Source: Paranoxybacillus vitaminiphilus
Lineage (GTDB): Bacteria; Bacillota; Bacilli; Bacillales; Anoxybacillaceae
Direction of reading: 5' to 3'
DNA: 64,000 nucleotides
NCBI RefSeq assembly: GCF_003259935.1
Contig: NZ_QLMH01000001.1
Coordinates: forward strand, 160,004-224,003
Shown here: positions 18,375 to 25,984 of the stretch, one piece after another
Layout: each line of letters opens with the position of its first letter
Position numbering within the stretch: the stretch's first letter is position 1
Position numbers and translations under genes: made by a program
The notes under the pieces: generated by a model
What the model saw: the letters and a program-made list of their open reading frames with translations, nothing else
Database searches by the model: none
What the model was told of the DNA's origin: nothing

Positions 18375-18585
18375 TATGTAATGTCCCTCCTAATAAAAAC
18401 TTCAAAGCAATTGACCATGTTTCGGATAAATAGAAAATAAAAAGAAATATCCCTTCATTAATAATAGTATGAAAGCGGTCAACTTTCAATCTATAGTTAC
18501 GGAAATGAGAGGAAACAAAAAATTTTGTTTGTTCGTGAGTTTTTTATGAATTTGGTCAAACTAAGGAACGAAAGGAGGAATCAAC

Positions 18586-19209
18586 ATGAAAAAGACAATG
18601 ATTTCGATTTTGCTTAGTGTGGTTGTTCTTATTATGGGAGTTCCGCATATGGCGCACGGTCAAGGGACAACTACGTATACGGTTCAGCCTGGGGATACAT
18701 TATGGAAAATTGCTGTTCGCTATCAAGTAGGTCTATCGGAAATTATTGAGGCAAACCCTCAGTTTCCTAATCCTCATTTAATTTATCCGGGGCAAAAGGT
18801 AAATATCCCTATCTTAGATGATGTGAAAAGTATTGAAAACGAAGTAGTGCGTTTGACGAATCAAGAACGTGCAAAATATGGCTTGCCAGCATTGCAAATT
18901 GATTGGCAGCTAGCCCGGGTAGCCCGTTATAAATCAGCTGATATGAGGGATAAGAACTATTTTTCACACAATTCCCCGACATACGGTTCACCATTTACGA
19001 TGATGAAAAACTTTGGGATAAGCTACCGGACAGCAGCAGAGAATATAGCAGCCGGACAGCGGACACCACAAGAAGTAGTAAATGCATGGATGAATAGTCC
19101 GGGACATCGTGCCAACATTTTAAAAAGAGATGTAACGCATATTGGTGTCGGTTATGCGAGAGGCGGTTCTTACGGACATTATTGGACGCAAATGTTTATA
19201 GGGAAATAA
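18586..19209 (+). CDS. Secreted LysM-CAP (YkwD/SafA-like) protein
   Basis: A 207-residue exported protein. It has a signal peptide (about 1-25, cleavage near AHG), one LysM peptidoglycan-binding domain (about 30-75, YTVQPGDTLWKIAVRYQVGL...), then a CAP/SCP domain (about 80-205) with LTNQERAKYGLPALQ, HNSPTYG, AENIAAG and MNSPGHRANIL. Close relatives are YkwD and the spore-coat SafA-type proteins; a wall or spore location is plausible but not shown. B. subtilis lacks this gene at this locus. Start is ATG after AAAGGAGG; ylbB begins 17 bases after the stop. Confidence 0.88.
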   Translation: MKKTMISILLSVVVLIMGVPHMAHGQGTTTYTVQPGDTLWKIAVRYQVGLSEIIEANPQFPNPHLIYPGQKVNIPILDDVKSIENEVVRLTNQERAKYGLPALQIDWQLARVARYKSADMRDKNYFSHNSPTYGSPFTMMKNFGISYRTAAENIAAGQRTPQEVVNAWMNSPGHRANILKRDVTHIGVGYARGGSYGHYWTQMFIGK

Positions 19210-19226
19210 TGCAGGAGGCGATTTTT

Positions 19227-19655
19227 GTGCAAACAGTACGTGATGTAATGACGACCAATATTGAATATTGTACACCGCTTGATAATGTTTATGAAGTCGC
19301 TGTAAAAATGGGCGATTTAGATGTAGGAGTGATTCCGATTGTGGAAAATGGCCGGTTAATCGGGTTAATTACCGACCGTGATTTGGTTGTGCGCGGCATC
19401 GCTGAGAAACGGCCTGGCTCAAATGAAGTAATCAATGTGATGAGTGAAAATCTTGTTACTGTTTCTCCGGATGCTTCCGTTCAAGAAGCGGCAGAGCTGA
19501 TGGCAAAACATCAAATTCGCCGCTTGCCTGTTGTAGAGAATGGGAAGTTAATTGGTATCGTTTCATTAGGAGATTTAGCAACTAGTTCCTATTCTGATCA
19601 AAATGCAAAACATGCTTTAAGCGAAATATCTGAACAACATCATAATACTCATTAA
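19227..19655 (+). CDS. ylbB: CBS-domain protein YlbB
   Basis: A 142-residue protein made of two CBS motifs (about 8-60 and 72-125), each with the typical ITDRDLVVRG or VSLGDLA ending. CBS pairs usually sense adenine nucleotides or other small ligands; the ligand is unknown here. GTG 19227 is chosen because AGGAGG lies eight bases upstream; the longer frame overlaps the preceding gene. It is flanked by two CAP-domain genes. Confidence 0.88.
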   Translation: MQTVRDVMTTNIEYCTPLDNVYEVAVKMGDLDVGVIPIVENGRLIGLITDRDLVVRGIAEKRPGSNEVINVMSENLVTVSPDASVQEAAELMAKHQIRRLPVVENGKLIGIVSLGDLATSSYSDQNAKHALSEISEQHHNTH

Positions 19656-19656
19656 A

Positions 19657-19776
19657 GGTTGTCTCACAGGGGTCTGGCTTTCTTGAACCATAACGATAAT
19701 GAAGGGCGTTGTTCTCTTTGTGGCCCATCAATATCGTGGTTGAGGGAGCTGACCCTTTACTTTTGAGACAAGATCC
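19657..19776 (+). repeat. Family B long palindromic repeat (TGTCTCA type)
   Basis: The hairpin begins right after the ylbB stop. TTGTCTCA pairs with TGAGACAA at 19764-19771, GGGTC with GACCC, and AACCATAACGAT with ATATCGTGGTT, giving an imperfect stem of about 110 nt. A degenerate piece containing CTGATCTCACGCG (19787 on) follows. The rest of the gap to ylbC shows only AT-rich promoter-like sequence. Confidence 0.75.
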
Positions 19777-19980
19777 ATCAGTGGACTGATCTCACGCGCC
19801 ATTCACTGTACTGTTGTCCATATATGATGGCTACATATTTTTTTGATCAACCACAAGATTTTGTTGTTGTCGATAAAGTTTTAAATTTAACGAGTTTTCT
19901 TTAATTTTAAGTATTTTTGCCAGATAAACAAGGATATAATGACAGTAGCAACGATTATAAAAGAGGGTGGTTTTCAAGCG

Positions 19981-20991
19981 ATGAAATGGTTTCTCATTGT
20001 ATTATTGCTATTGGTCGGCTTTTTTTATTTTTTTCCTGAAAATTCATCACGCCCTGAACAAAAACAGGAACAAATAAAAGATGGAAATTTGCAAAAAGAA
20101 GCATCAGCATCCCAAGGAATTATGTCGCTGATTGGAAAAAGCGCGGAAGAAGTAAAAAAACAATTTGGCGAGCCGGTGCGTATTGACTATTCTGCCTATG
20201 ATTATAAGTGGTGGATTTATAATCACCAGCCGCAAACGTATGTTCAAATCGGAATATTGAAAAATCGTGTTGTTACAGTATATGTTTGTGGGGAGAAAGT
20301 AAATGTAAAGCCATTTCAAATTAATCAGCCAATCAAAGATATTTTTAACAAGATTCCTATTGATTCAAGCATTCCCGTTTCTCTTGAGAACGGTACATAT
20401 CGCTTTGAACTATCGGAAGAAGATTTAACATTTCAACCGCTTGTCAAATTAGGGGATGTATACGCACAAATTTATGTTGATCGGTTTACAGGAAGAGTAT
20501 CAAGTGTTCGGTTTATGGATGCGGAAACATTAATAAAAATGCGCCCTTATGAATTAGTTTATCGCGGTAAACTGTTAGCGCCAAAACTTTTATCAGTGAA
20601 AGAGCAAAAAAAAGTAGAGCTAGCCAATGCGAAACAAATATTAGACATCACAAATGTGGTTAGGCAGCGTCATGGTGTTGAAATGGTTCGCTGGGATGAA
20701 AAAACATCCAAGGCTGCTTATGAACATAGCAAAGATATGAAAGAGAACCAGTTTTTTTCTCATGAATCTCCGCTTCATGGAGATTTAAAGGACAGATTAG
20801 TATCATCAGGGGTGAATTTTCAAATCGCCGGCGAAAATATCGCTGCACAATATGTCGATGGTGCTGCTGCAGTTGAAGGATGGTTAAATAGCGAAAGCCA
20901 TCGGGAAACATTGTTAAATGAACAATTTACACACCTTGGCGTAGGAGTGTTTGACAAGTATTATACACAAAATTTTATTAAACCTCAGTAG
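19981..20991 (+). CDS. ylbC: CAP-domain membrane-anchored protein YlbC
   Basis: A 336-residue protein with an N-terminal membrane anchor (about 1-18), a CAP-associated N-terminal domain (about 45-190, containing GKSAEEVKKQFGEPVRID), and a C-terminal CAP/SCP domain (about 215-335) with NVVRQRHGVE, FSHESPLHG, AGENIAAQ and LNSESHRETLL. Length and layout match B. subtilis YlbC. The role is unknown; an envelope function is inferred from export. ATG 19981 follows AAGAGGGTGG. Its 3' end overlaps by 14 bases the convergent gene at 20978-21346. Confidence 0.87.
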   Translation: MKWFLIVLLLLVGFFYFFPENSSRPEQKQEQIKDGNLQKEASASQGIMSLIGKSAEEVKKQFGEPVRIDYSAYDYKWWIYNHQPQTYVQIGILKNRVVTVYVCGEKVNVKPFQINQPIKDIFNKIPIDSSIPVSLENGTYRFELSEEDLTFQPLVKLGDVYAQIYVDRFTGRVSSVRFMDAETLIKMRPYELVYRGKLLAPKLLSVKEQKKVELANAKQILDITNVVRQRHGVEMVRWDEKTSKAAYEHSKDMKENQFFSHESPLHGDLKDRLVSSGVNFQIAGENIAAQYVDGAAAVEGWLNSESHRETLLNEQFTHLGVGVFDKYYTQNFIKPQ

Positions 20992-21346
20992 AATGACCCG
21001 TTAAAAACTTCTCGAACAAAAATATCCCGTCATGCCACTGGCCGTAACAAATAATCGTTTCCCCTTTCTGGAAAATCGGTTTTTCCGTCAGATCTGTCGC
21101 CGGAAGTTGTGTTCTGGCGATGATTTTTTTGTAACCGTCATCAAGCACAACATCAATCACATGAATGAAGTAATGATGATAATATCGTTCTTTTCTTTCT
21201 TGAACGTCAATAATGCTGCCTTTTATCCATGCTTCCTCTTTTACGTTTCTAATTTTTGTCCATTTTTCATAGTATTTTCTTCGTTCTTTTTTTGTTAAAT
21301 AGTAAAAGTATGCAAATAGTATAGGAATGACAATCGCTGTAACCAC
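20978..21346 (-). CDS. Membrane-anchored hypothetical protein with beta-rich C-terminal part
   Basis: I do not recognise this 122-residue protein. It has one N-terminal membrane helix (about 1-17), a short Lys/Arg/Tyr-rich linker, and a C-terminal region (about 40-115) of alternating hydrophobic residues that could be a small OB- or NfeD-like barrel. The reading frame is probably real: a perfect AAAGGAGG lies seven bases before GTG 21346, and the start faces a strong dyad at 21383-21412. It converges on ylbC with a 14-base overlap. Confidence 0.6.
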   Translation of the reverse strand: MVTAIVIPILFAYFYYLTKKERRKYYEKWTKIRNVKEEAWIKGSIIDVQERKERYYHHYFIHVIDVVLDDGYKKIIARTQLPATDLTEKPIFQKGETIICYGQWHDGIFLFEKFLTGHSTEV

Positions 21347-21382
21347 GCCTGTTCCTCCTTTATATCCATTTTATCAAAAATA

Positions 21383-21412
21383 TTCATGAAAATGGGTGCA
21401 CATTTTCATGAA
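21383..21412. promoter_or_regulatory. Perfect 12-bp inverted repeat in a divergent promoter region
   Basis: TTCATGAAAATG and CATTTTCATGAA are exact inverted repeats separated by six bases. The dyad sits between the divergent hypothetical gene (start 21346) and ylbD (start 21468). No T-run follows, so it looks more like an operator than a terminator. Confidence 0.5.
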
Positions 21413-21467
21413 GCAAAGGATAGTATATGATAGGTATTTGCATTAATGAAATAGAGGGGTAGGTACG

Positions 21468-21845
21468 ATGGGAAAAAATCTACATCCTTCAGTTGAACAG
21501 TTTAAACAGTTTGTTAAAAGGCATCCGAAAATGATAAAAGAAGTACGCAGCGGAAATAAAACATGGAAGGAATTTTATGAGGATTGGTATTTGTTTGGAG
21601 AGGAAGATGAAATTTGGGAACGGTACAAAGAAGCGAAAGAGGAGGAACCAAGTACAAACTTTATGTCGAAAATTGTTTCATCGCTAAAAAATATCGATGC
21701 CAATGAACTAGAAAAGTATATCGCCAATTTTCAGGAAGCGATCTCTGCCATTCAAAACGTTATCGGACAGTTTCAAAGCGGAAAACAAAACGATTCGCAT
21801 ACAAAAGCGCAAAATCATCACCCTTTTTCGTTTCGGAAAGATTAG
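21468..21845 (+). CDS. ylbD: YlbD family putative spore coat protein
   Basis: A 125-residue soluble, charged protein of the YlbD coat family, recognised by VEQFKQFVKRHPKMIKEVRSGNKTWKEFYEDWYLFGEED near the N-terminus and by locus. The C-terminal 40 residues are Gln/Ser/His-rich. Related proteins are assigned to the spore coat; the role here is inferred from that. ylbE follows 11 bases after its stop, implying co-expression. Confidence 0.82.
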   Translation: MGKNLHPSVEQFKQFVKRHPKMIKEVRSGNKTWKEFYEDWYLFGEEDEIWERYKEAKEEEPSTNFMSKIVSSLKNIDANELEKYIANFQEAISAIQNVIGQFQSGKQNDSHTKAQNHHPFSFRKD

Positions 21846-21856
21846 GAGCATAAGGA

Positions 21857-22096
21857 ATGAGGAAAGAAGTGCAACAGTATGTTCAAGCGAAACCACTCTT
21901 GCAAAAATTTATTCGTGAACAGCCGCGCTGGTATCGCCAGTTAATGCGTCAACCGGGTGATGTGCAATTATTTGAACTTGCCGCTCTTCATTATTATCAG
22001 CAAACCATCCCACATAAAGTGGAGAAAATTACAAGCTCATTGGAAATGGCTTCATTGATGCTTCATATGTTTCAATCAATGCGTCAGAATGATTAA
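21857..22096 (+). CDS. ylbE: YlbE-like protein
   Basis: A 79-residue YlbE-family protein (REQPRWYRQLMRQPGDVQLFELAALHYYQQTIPHKV..., cut here). It is small, soluble and of unknown function. Its place directly after ylbD matches B. subtilis. Start is ATG after TAGGAG. Confidence 0.82.
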   Translation: MRKEVQQYVQAKPLLQKFIREQPRWYRQLMRQPGDVQLFELAALHYYQQTIPHKVEKITSSLEMASLMLHMFQSMRQND

Positions 22097-22153
22097 GCTT
22101 GTATTATTTTTTTGCAAAATAGCAAAGACTAATTCGTAAAGGGAGTGATGTCT

Positions 22154-22573
22154 TTGCTAATTCGATCGATAATAGCGTTTATCATTTTGCTTGTATTCAC
22201 TGCGTGTAATGACAAACCGGAACCGGAAACAAAGCTTCAAATAGATCCTGCAATGGTCAGGAACGAAGCCATCCCTGTTCTTTTACAAACGGATGAAAGA
22301 ACGATGAATGTAAAGCATCAAGTAAGAGGAACGGATGTATTTATTGAATGTATTGTTACAAATTTCAGCTTTAAAAGCGGCAAGCGAAAAAAAGTGGATG
22401 GTGAAGGACATGTTGATTTATATGTGAACGGGCAAAAAGTAAATGAAGTGTCCACAGCAGCGTTTATTCTCAAAGGGCTTCCAGAAGGTAAACATGTTAT
22501 TCGCCTTGAACTTGTTCATAACGATTCAAGCAAATATGGATTATATCATGAATTTGAAGTAAACATTTCCTGA
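22154..22573 (+). CDS. Small putative lipoprotein
   Basis: A protein of about 140 residues with a short hydrophobic leader ending in LVFTAC, a plausible lipobox with the lipidated Cys near residue 16. The mature part looks beta-rich and ends in an Ig-like pattern (HVDLYVNGQKVNEV, KGLPEGKHVIRLELVHNDS). Function is unknown. I favour TTG 22154, which gives good spacing from AAAGGGAGTG, but ATG 22148 or GTG 22145 are possible. It lies between ylbE and ricF, a position empty in B. subtilis as I recall. Confidence 0.6.
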   Translation: MLIRSIIAFIILLVFTACNDKPEPETKLQIDPAMVRNEAIPVLLQTDERTMNVKHQVRGTDVFIECIVTNFSFKSGKRKKVDGEGHVDLYVNGQKVNEVSTAAFILKGLPEGKHVIRLELVHNDSSKYGLYHEFEVNIS

Positions 22574-22578
22574 AGAAC

Positions 22579-22612
22579 GGAGGTTGTCCTATATGAGACA
22601 GCCTCTTTCTTT
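22579..22612 (+). terminator. Terminator after the lipoprotein gene
   Basis: GAGGTTGTC pairs with GACAGCCTC (one G-U) around a short AT loop and is followed by TTTCTTTG. The arm words GACAGCCT and TTGTC recall family B repeat ends. Confidence 0.8.
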
Positions 22613-22660
22613 GTTTCCATTTTTCATGATATGATGAAAATATGGAGGTGTTATACACTC

Positions 22661-23110
22661 GTGATGATTGCTACATTGGAACGTCTTGAATTAATAAATC
22701 AAGCCGAGGAATTGGCAAAAATGATTTTACAATCAGAATTAGCAGAAGAATATCGTCGCTGTTATTATAGATTAAAACATGATAAGGAGGCACAGGAAAT
22801 CATTCAGCGTTTTATAAAACTAAAAGAAAAATACGAAGAAGTGCAGCGGTTTGGCAAATACCATCCTGACTATCATGAGATTATGAAAGAAGTTCGTGAA
22901 GTCAAAAGGAAACTGGATTTACATGAAAACGTCGCTGCTTTTAAAAGGGCGGAAAATGCTCTTCAATCATTGCTTGATGAAATTAGTGTATTAATCGGAA
23001 AAGCGGTGTCCGAACAAATTAAAGTGCCGACAGGCAATCCTTATTTTGATTCGCTTGCAGGCTGCTCAGGCGGCTGTGGCGCAGGGGGAGGGTGCGGCTG
23101 CCGCACATAA
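22661..23110 (+). CDS. ricF: RicF (YlbF), subunit of the RicAFT (Y-) complex
   Basis: RicF with RicA (YmcA) and RicT (YaaT) forms the Fe-S-bearing complex that aids RNase Y-dependent mRNA maturation and promotes sporulation, competence and biofilm formation. The roughly 149-residue helical protein aligns with B. subtilis YlbF throughout (RFGKYHPDYHEI near residue 65, PTGNPYFDSL near 128). The C-terminal Cys-rich tail CSGGCGAGGGCGC supplies cluster ligands. GTG 22661 or the next ATG 22664 is the start, after GGAGGTG; the upstream extension from 22631 is rejected. Confidence 0.9.
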   Translation: MMIATLERLELINQAEELAKMILQSELAEEYRRCYYRLKHDKEAQEIIQRFIKLKEKYEEVQRFGKYHPDYHEIMKEVREVKRKLDLHENVAAFKRAENALQSLLDEISVLIGKAVSEQIKVPTGNPYFDSLAGCSGGCGAGGGCGCRT

Positions 23111-23217
23111 GGCAAAAGCCTCCCTTTTTGTTATCATTATCGATCAGTAATCGTAATCATCAGCTCCTGCATTTTTGCAAACAGTAGCGTTTTAAATGGT
23201 GAAAAGGGGATTTTGTT

Positions 23218-23475
23218 ATGTTTCCGAAGCGTCAAGGAATCATTGTTTGGCTATATTCATTAAAGCATAGTAAACATTTACGAAAATTCGGGAATATCCA
23301 CTACGTTTCAAAGCGGCTCAAGTATGTTGTTTTATACTGTAATATGGATGAGGCTGATTATGTAATGAAAAAAATTGCTGCTTTACCGTTTGTGAAGCAG
23401 GTTGAACTTTCGTACCGACCATACTTAAAAGTTGAATTTGAATCAAAGGCTGATAAGGAGAAAGAATATCATTAA
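23218..23475 (+). CDS. ylbG: YlbG family (UPF0298) protein
   Basis: An 85-residue soluble protein of the YlbG/DUF2129 family, with [22 protein letters not shown] near the start and [19 protein letters not shown] near residue 55. Function is unknown. It sits downstream of ricF as in B. subtilis. ATG 23218 follows AAAAGGGG. A shared terminator separates it from the convergent next gene. Confidence 0.88.
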   Translation: MFPKRQGIIVWLYSLKHSKHLRKFGNIHYVSKRLKYVVLYCNMDEADYVMKKIAALPFVKQVELSYRPYLKVEFESKADKEKEYH

Positions 23476-23493
23476 ACAAAGCTGTTCAGTATA

Positions 23494-23552
23494 GAAAACG
23501 GCTGACTCGGGAGCATCAATGCTGCTTCTTGAGTCAGCCGTTTTCTTTTTTA
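23494..23552. terminator. Strong bidirectional terminator
   Basis: Fifteen-bp perfect arms GAAAACGGCTGACTC and GAGTCAGCCGTTTTC, with an inner AGCAT/ATGCT hairpin, are followed by a T-run on the plus strand. It lies between convergent ylbG and the 23564-23959 gene. Confidence 0.92.
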
Positions 23553-23563
23553 TTAAGAAATAA

Positions 23564-23959
23564 TTATTGAAGCGGCGGAATAAAGCGGTTCATCCGCATA
23601 ATGCCAATTAAATGTTGGTAATATAAATCCAACTCGGCAAAAAAGGTGGAAGGTTTCACTTCCAAATGAATGATTTCTTGATTTAACTCATTGGCAAGCT
23701 CTGAAAACAATTCAAAGCGTTTGTTCGGTTTATAATGCGGATGTGGAATGCCTTCACGGCAAATATATAATGGTTGGAAATCCCCTGGATCTGTAGGGTG
23801 TAAAACGACAACTAAAGATGTTACAGGCTGCCTGTTCTTTATCGTATGAAAAGCAAATAGTCCAGACAGACGATGGCGGTTTGCTTTTGCTAATTCAATT
23901 AATTCATAAATATCAGAATAACCTTCCCCCAGCTCGATAAAACGTTGAATCACATTCAT
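23564..23959 (-). CDS. Conserved Bacillaceae protein of unknown function
   Basis: A 131-residue soluble protein with no membrane segment. It begins with IQRFIELGEGYSDIYELIELA and contains LVVVLHPTDPGDFQPLYICREGIPHP. I associate this sequence type with a Bacillaceae-restricted family (possibly DUF7147) that is sometimes mislabelled methylthioribose kinase; it has no kinase motifs. The ATG at 23959 follows an AGGGAGATG site. Monocistronic, minus strand. Confidence 0.65.
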   Translation of the reverse strand: MNVIQRFIELGEGYSDIYELIELAKANRHRLSGLFAFHTIKNRQPVTSLVVVLHPTDPGDFQPLYICREGIPHPHYKPNKRFELFSELANELNQEIIHLEVKPSTFFAELDLYYQHLIGIMRMNRFIPPLQ

Positions 23960-24136
23960 CTCCCTTTCTCTGCAATGATCATGGTTCTTCTATTTCAATA
24001 CTTTAACATTCTCTTCATAAAATGAAAATCTCGACAAAAATGTTCGACAATTTATACAAACGATATGTGACGCCTATCTCGTTTTTTGTTATTATTTATT
24101 TAGATAGTAGAAGAATATTTCATTAAGGAGTACATC

Positions 24137-25552
24137 ATGTTGAGAGTGGCGTTTTTTACCATTCTATTACTTTTAGGAGTGAGCGGCGGCATTGTTTATA
24201 CGCAATGGAATGATTATCAGCATGAGATCCGCACGAAAGCAAATGAGCCTCTTGTTCATCACATCATTGCCCGCTATAACGGAGAGTCTCTTGAAGTTCA
24301 ACATCGTCTAAGCGGTATCATAAAAGACAATTATGAAGTCATCATTCCTAATATAGCAAGAAATTTTTCGTGCAAGTCGGAAAAGAATCAAAAATGTGTC
24401 TTTTACAGTAAAAATGAGAAGCGTTTTGTAAAGACGAAAGGGATTGACGAGCTTGAAATGCAATATTCGTTGCCGTTAGCGAAAAAAAAAGATGTTATTT
24501 GGCTTGAGAACTGGTCAGCAGCGTTTATTTCCGAGCAAAGGCAGCAAATTTATGTAGAAATGATTGATTTCACCAAAAATAATGGTATATGGATTGCCGG
24601 AGCAAAATTAGAAGGACAAACAAAACGCGACAGCTTTACTTACTATACATGGGCACAAAAAGATATTGTTTCGTTCCCGCTTTATTTTCAATCGTTCCAA
24701 TTAAAACGGACGGTTTCGGAAAACATAGAAGTTTATGCGGGCAGGAAGATTGACATTCGACAATGGACGAAAACAAAAGCAGGTCGCATCGCAGATGTTC
24801 CATCATTAACGATTGTTGTATCTCCTGTTCGTGTAAAGTACGTTTCGCCAACTTTAATTGTGATGCCGGAAAAAGAGTCTTTTACTTCCGTGCAAGCCGA
24901 TTATGTTCGTGCTTATTATCGCTCTCTTTTCTCTTTCCATTCGCCTGTTCAAGAGTGGGTGTGGGATTTCTTAACGGCGATGATGCTCAATCAGGAAGCG
25001 ATGACGCCAAAGGCGAAACAAGTGTCGAATGAATTGAACCGTGAACTGACAAATGAAGAGAAGAAGGAATTTTTAGACGCGGTTTTTAAGCAGAAAGGAA
25101 AAGAGCTGACTCTCCAATTCCTCGACCGCGCACTTGGCGATGTGCGGCATGGAACGACCACTTTTTTTGCTGATAATAGTCAGAGAGAAAATCTTTCTCC
25201 GCTTTTGTTTAAACAAAATACTTTATTATTTGTAAACGAACAGCAGCTTAAAGGGGTCTCTCCGATTACACGGCATGGTGAGAAGCTGCTGCCGTTTGTC
25301 GAAATAATGACAAAGCTCGGGTATCAAGTTCGTCAGTCAGGGGATGCGGTTTTTATTAATAAAGGATATAACTCTTGGCGCTTTTTTGTAAATTCGAGCA
25401 TTTATATGCATGGCAATGACCGCTTTGATGATCCATCGATCATTATTCATAAAATCGATAATAAGCTCTATATTAGCGAAAAAATGATACAAGAATGGTT
25501 TTACATTGAAGTGCGAGAAAGAGATCAGGCGATTTATATTAATGAGAGATGA
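24137..25552 (+). CDS. Secreted or anchored protein with C-terminal stalk-like domain
   Basis: A 471-residue protein with an N-terminal hydrophobic anchor (about 1-22). A central region (about 30-330) has no motif I recognise, and includes a CKSEKNQKC pair near residue 76. The C-terminal part (about 355-471), FVNEQQLKGVSPITRHGEKLLPF then FINK and YISEKMIQEWFYIEV, has the pattern of a copper amine oxidase N-terminal-like 'stalk' domain found in Gram-positive surface proteins. It stands alone and is followed directly by a family A repeat. Role unknown. Confidence 0.7.
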   Translation: MLRVAFFTILLLLGVSGGIVYTQWNDYQHEIRTKANEPLVHHIIARYNGESLEVQHRLSGIIKDNYEVIIPNIARNFSCKSEKNQKCVFYSKNEKRFVKTKGIDELEMQYSLPLAKKKDVIWLENWSAAFISEQRQQIYVEMIDFTKNNGIWIAGAKLEGQTKRDSFTYYTWAQKDIVSFPLYFQSFQLKRTVSENIEVYAGRKIDIRQWTKTKAGRIADVPSLTIVVSPVRVKYVSPTLIVMPEKESFTSVQADYVRAYYRSLFSFHSPVQEWVWDFLTAMMLNQEAMTPKAKQVSNELNRELTNEEKKEFLDAVFKQKGKELTLQFLDRALGDVRHGTTTFFADNSQRENLSPLLFKQNTLLFVNEQQLKGVSPITRHGEKLLPFVEIMTKLGYQVRQSGDAVFINKGYNSWRFFVNSSIYMHGNDRFDDPSIIIHKIDNKLYISEKMIQEWFYIEVRERDQAIYINER

Positions 25553-25576
25553 GGCGTTGTCTTGTAAGATAAAAAA

Positions 25577-25696
25577 AGGGGCTGACCCATAAGTGTCTGA
25601 CCTCACGTGCTTTTCACAATATATAGTTCATTTAACTATGTTATGCCCTATATATTGTGTTGTGGGTCTTGCACTTTGCTTTTGGGTCAGCCCCTC
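25577..25696 (+). repeat. Palindromic intergenic repeat, family A (full copy)
   Basis: A complete member: outer arms GGGGCTGACCC and GGGTCAGCCCC, then AGTGTCTGACCTCACGT facing a matching right-hand core, and an AT-rich tip where CAATATATAG pairs with CTATATATTG. It starts 24 bases after the preceding stop. Confidence 0.85.
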
Positions 25697-25702
25697 CTTC
25701 TA

Positions 25703-25870
25703 TGCTTTTAGGTTCTCGCGCATCGATAGAGCCTAAAAGCAGAAGGAAAAAAGGGAGAGGAGAAACCGGAGGAAGAACTTATGGGGAAACGTAAGTCTTC
25801 TCCGTGGTTGGCAACAACATCTTCACCGATGTTGCCATTACTCATTATGACCAATGAACAAATTTGTATA
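25703..25870 (+). promoter_or_regulatory. Structured 5' region upstream of rsmD (candidate ylbH leader)
   Basis: Three hairpins follow in series: TGCTTTTAGG/CCTAAAAGCA (25703-25741), GGAGGAAGAACTTA/TAAGTCTTCTCC (about 25769-25802) and CAACAT/ATGTTG (from about 25808). A 'ylbH leader' RNA motif upstream of this gene has been described in Bacillus and Geobacillus comparative work; I match it by location and hairpin density, not by a model. The second hairpin would sequester the GGAGG before the small frame at 25781. Confidence 0.4.
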
Positions 25871-25933
25871 CCTTTTACATTTGAATTTTTCCGGAAAGTC
25901 TCTTCTTGCGTGAAAGAGTGGAGTCCTGTTTAA
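25781..25933 (+). CDS. Possible 50-residue small ORF in the rsmD leader
   Basis: An ATG nine bases after CCGGAGG opens a 50-codon frame ending in TAA at 25931-25933. The peptide begins MGKRKSSPWLATTSS and has a hydrophobic middle; I do not recognise it. Its ribosome site lies in a predicted hairpin. It may be a leader peptide, a small protein, or incidental to a structured RNA. Confidence 0.25.
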   Translation: MGKRKSSPWLATTSSPMLPLLIMTNEQICIPFTFEFFRKVSSCVKEWSPV

Positions 25934-25984
25934 GTTTATGATAGGATAAGGATGGCAAAAGTCTATTGATGTGGTGAGTAATGT

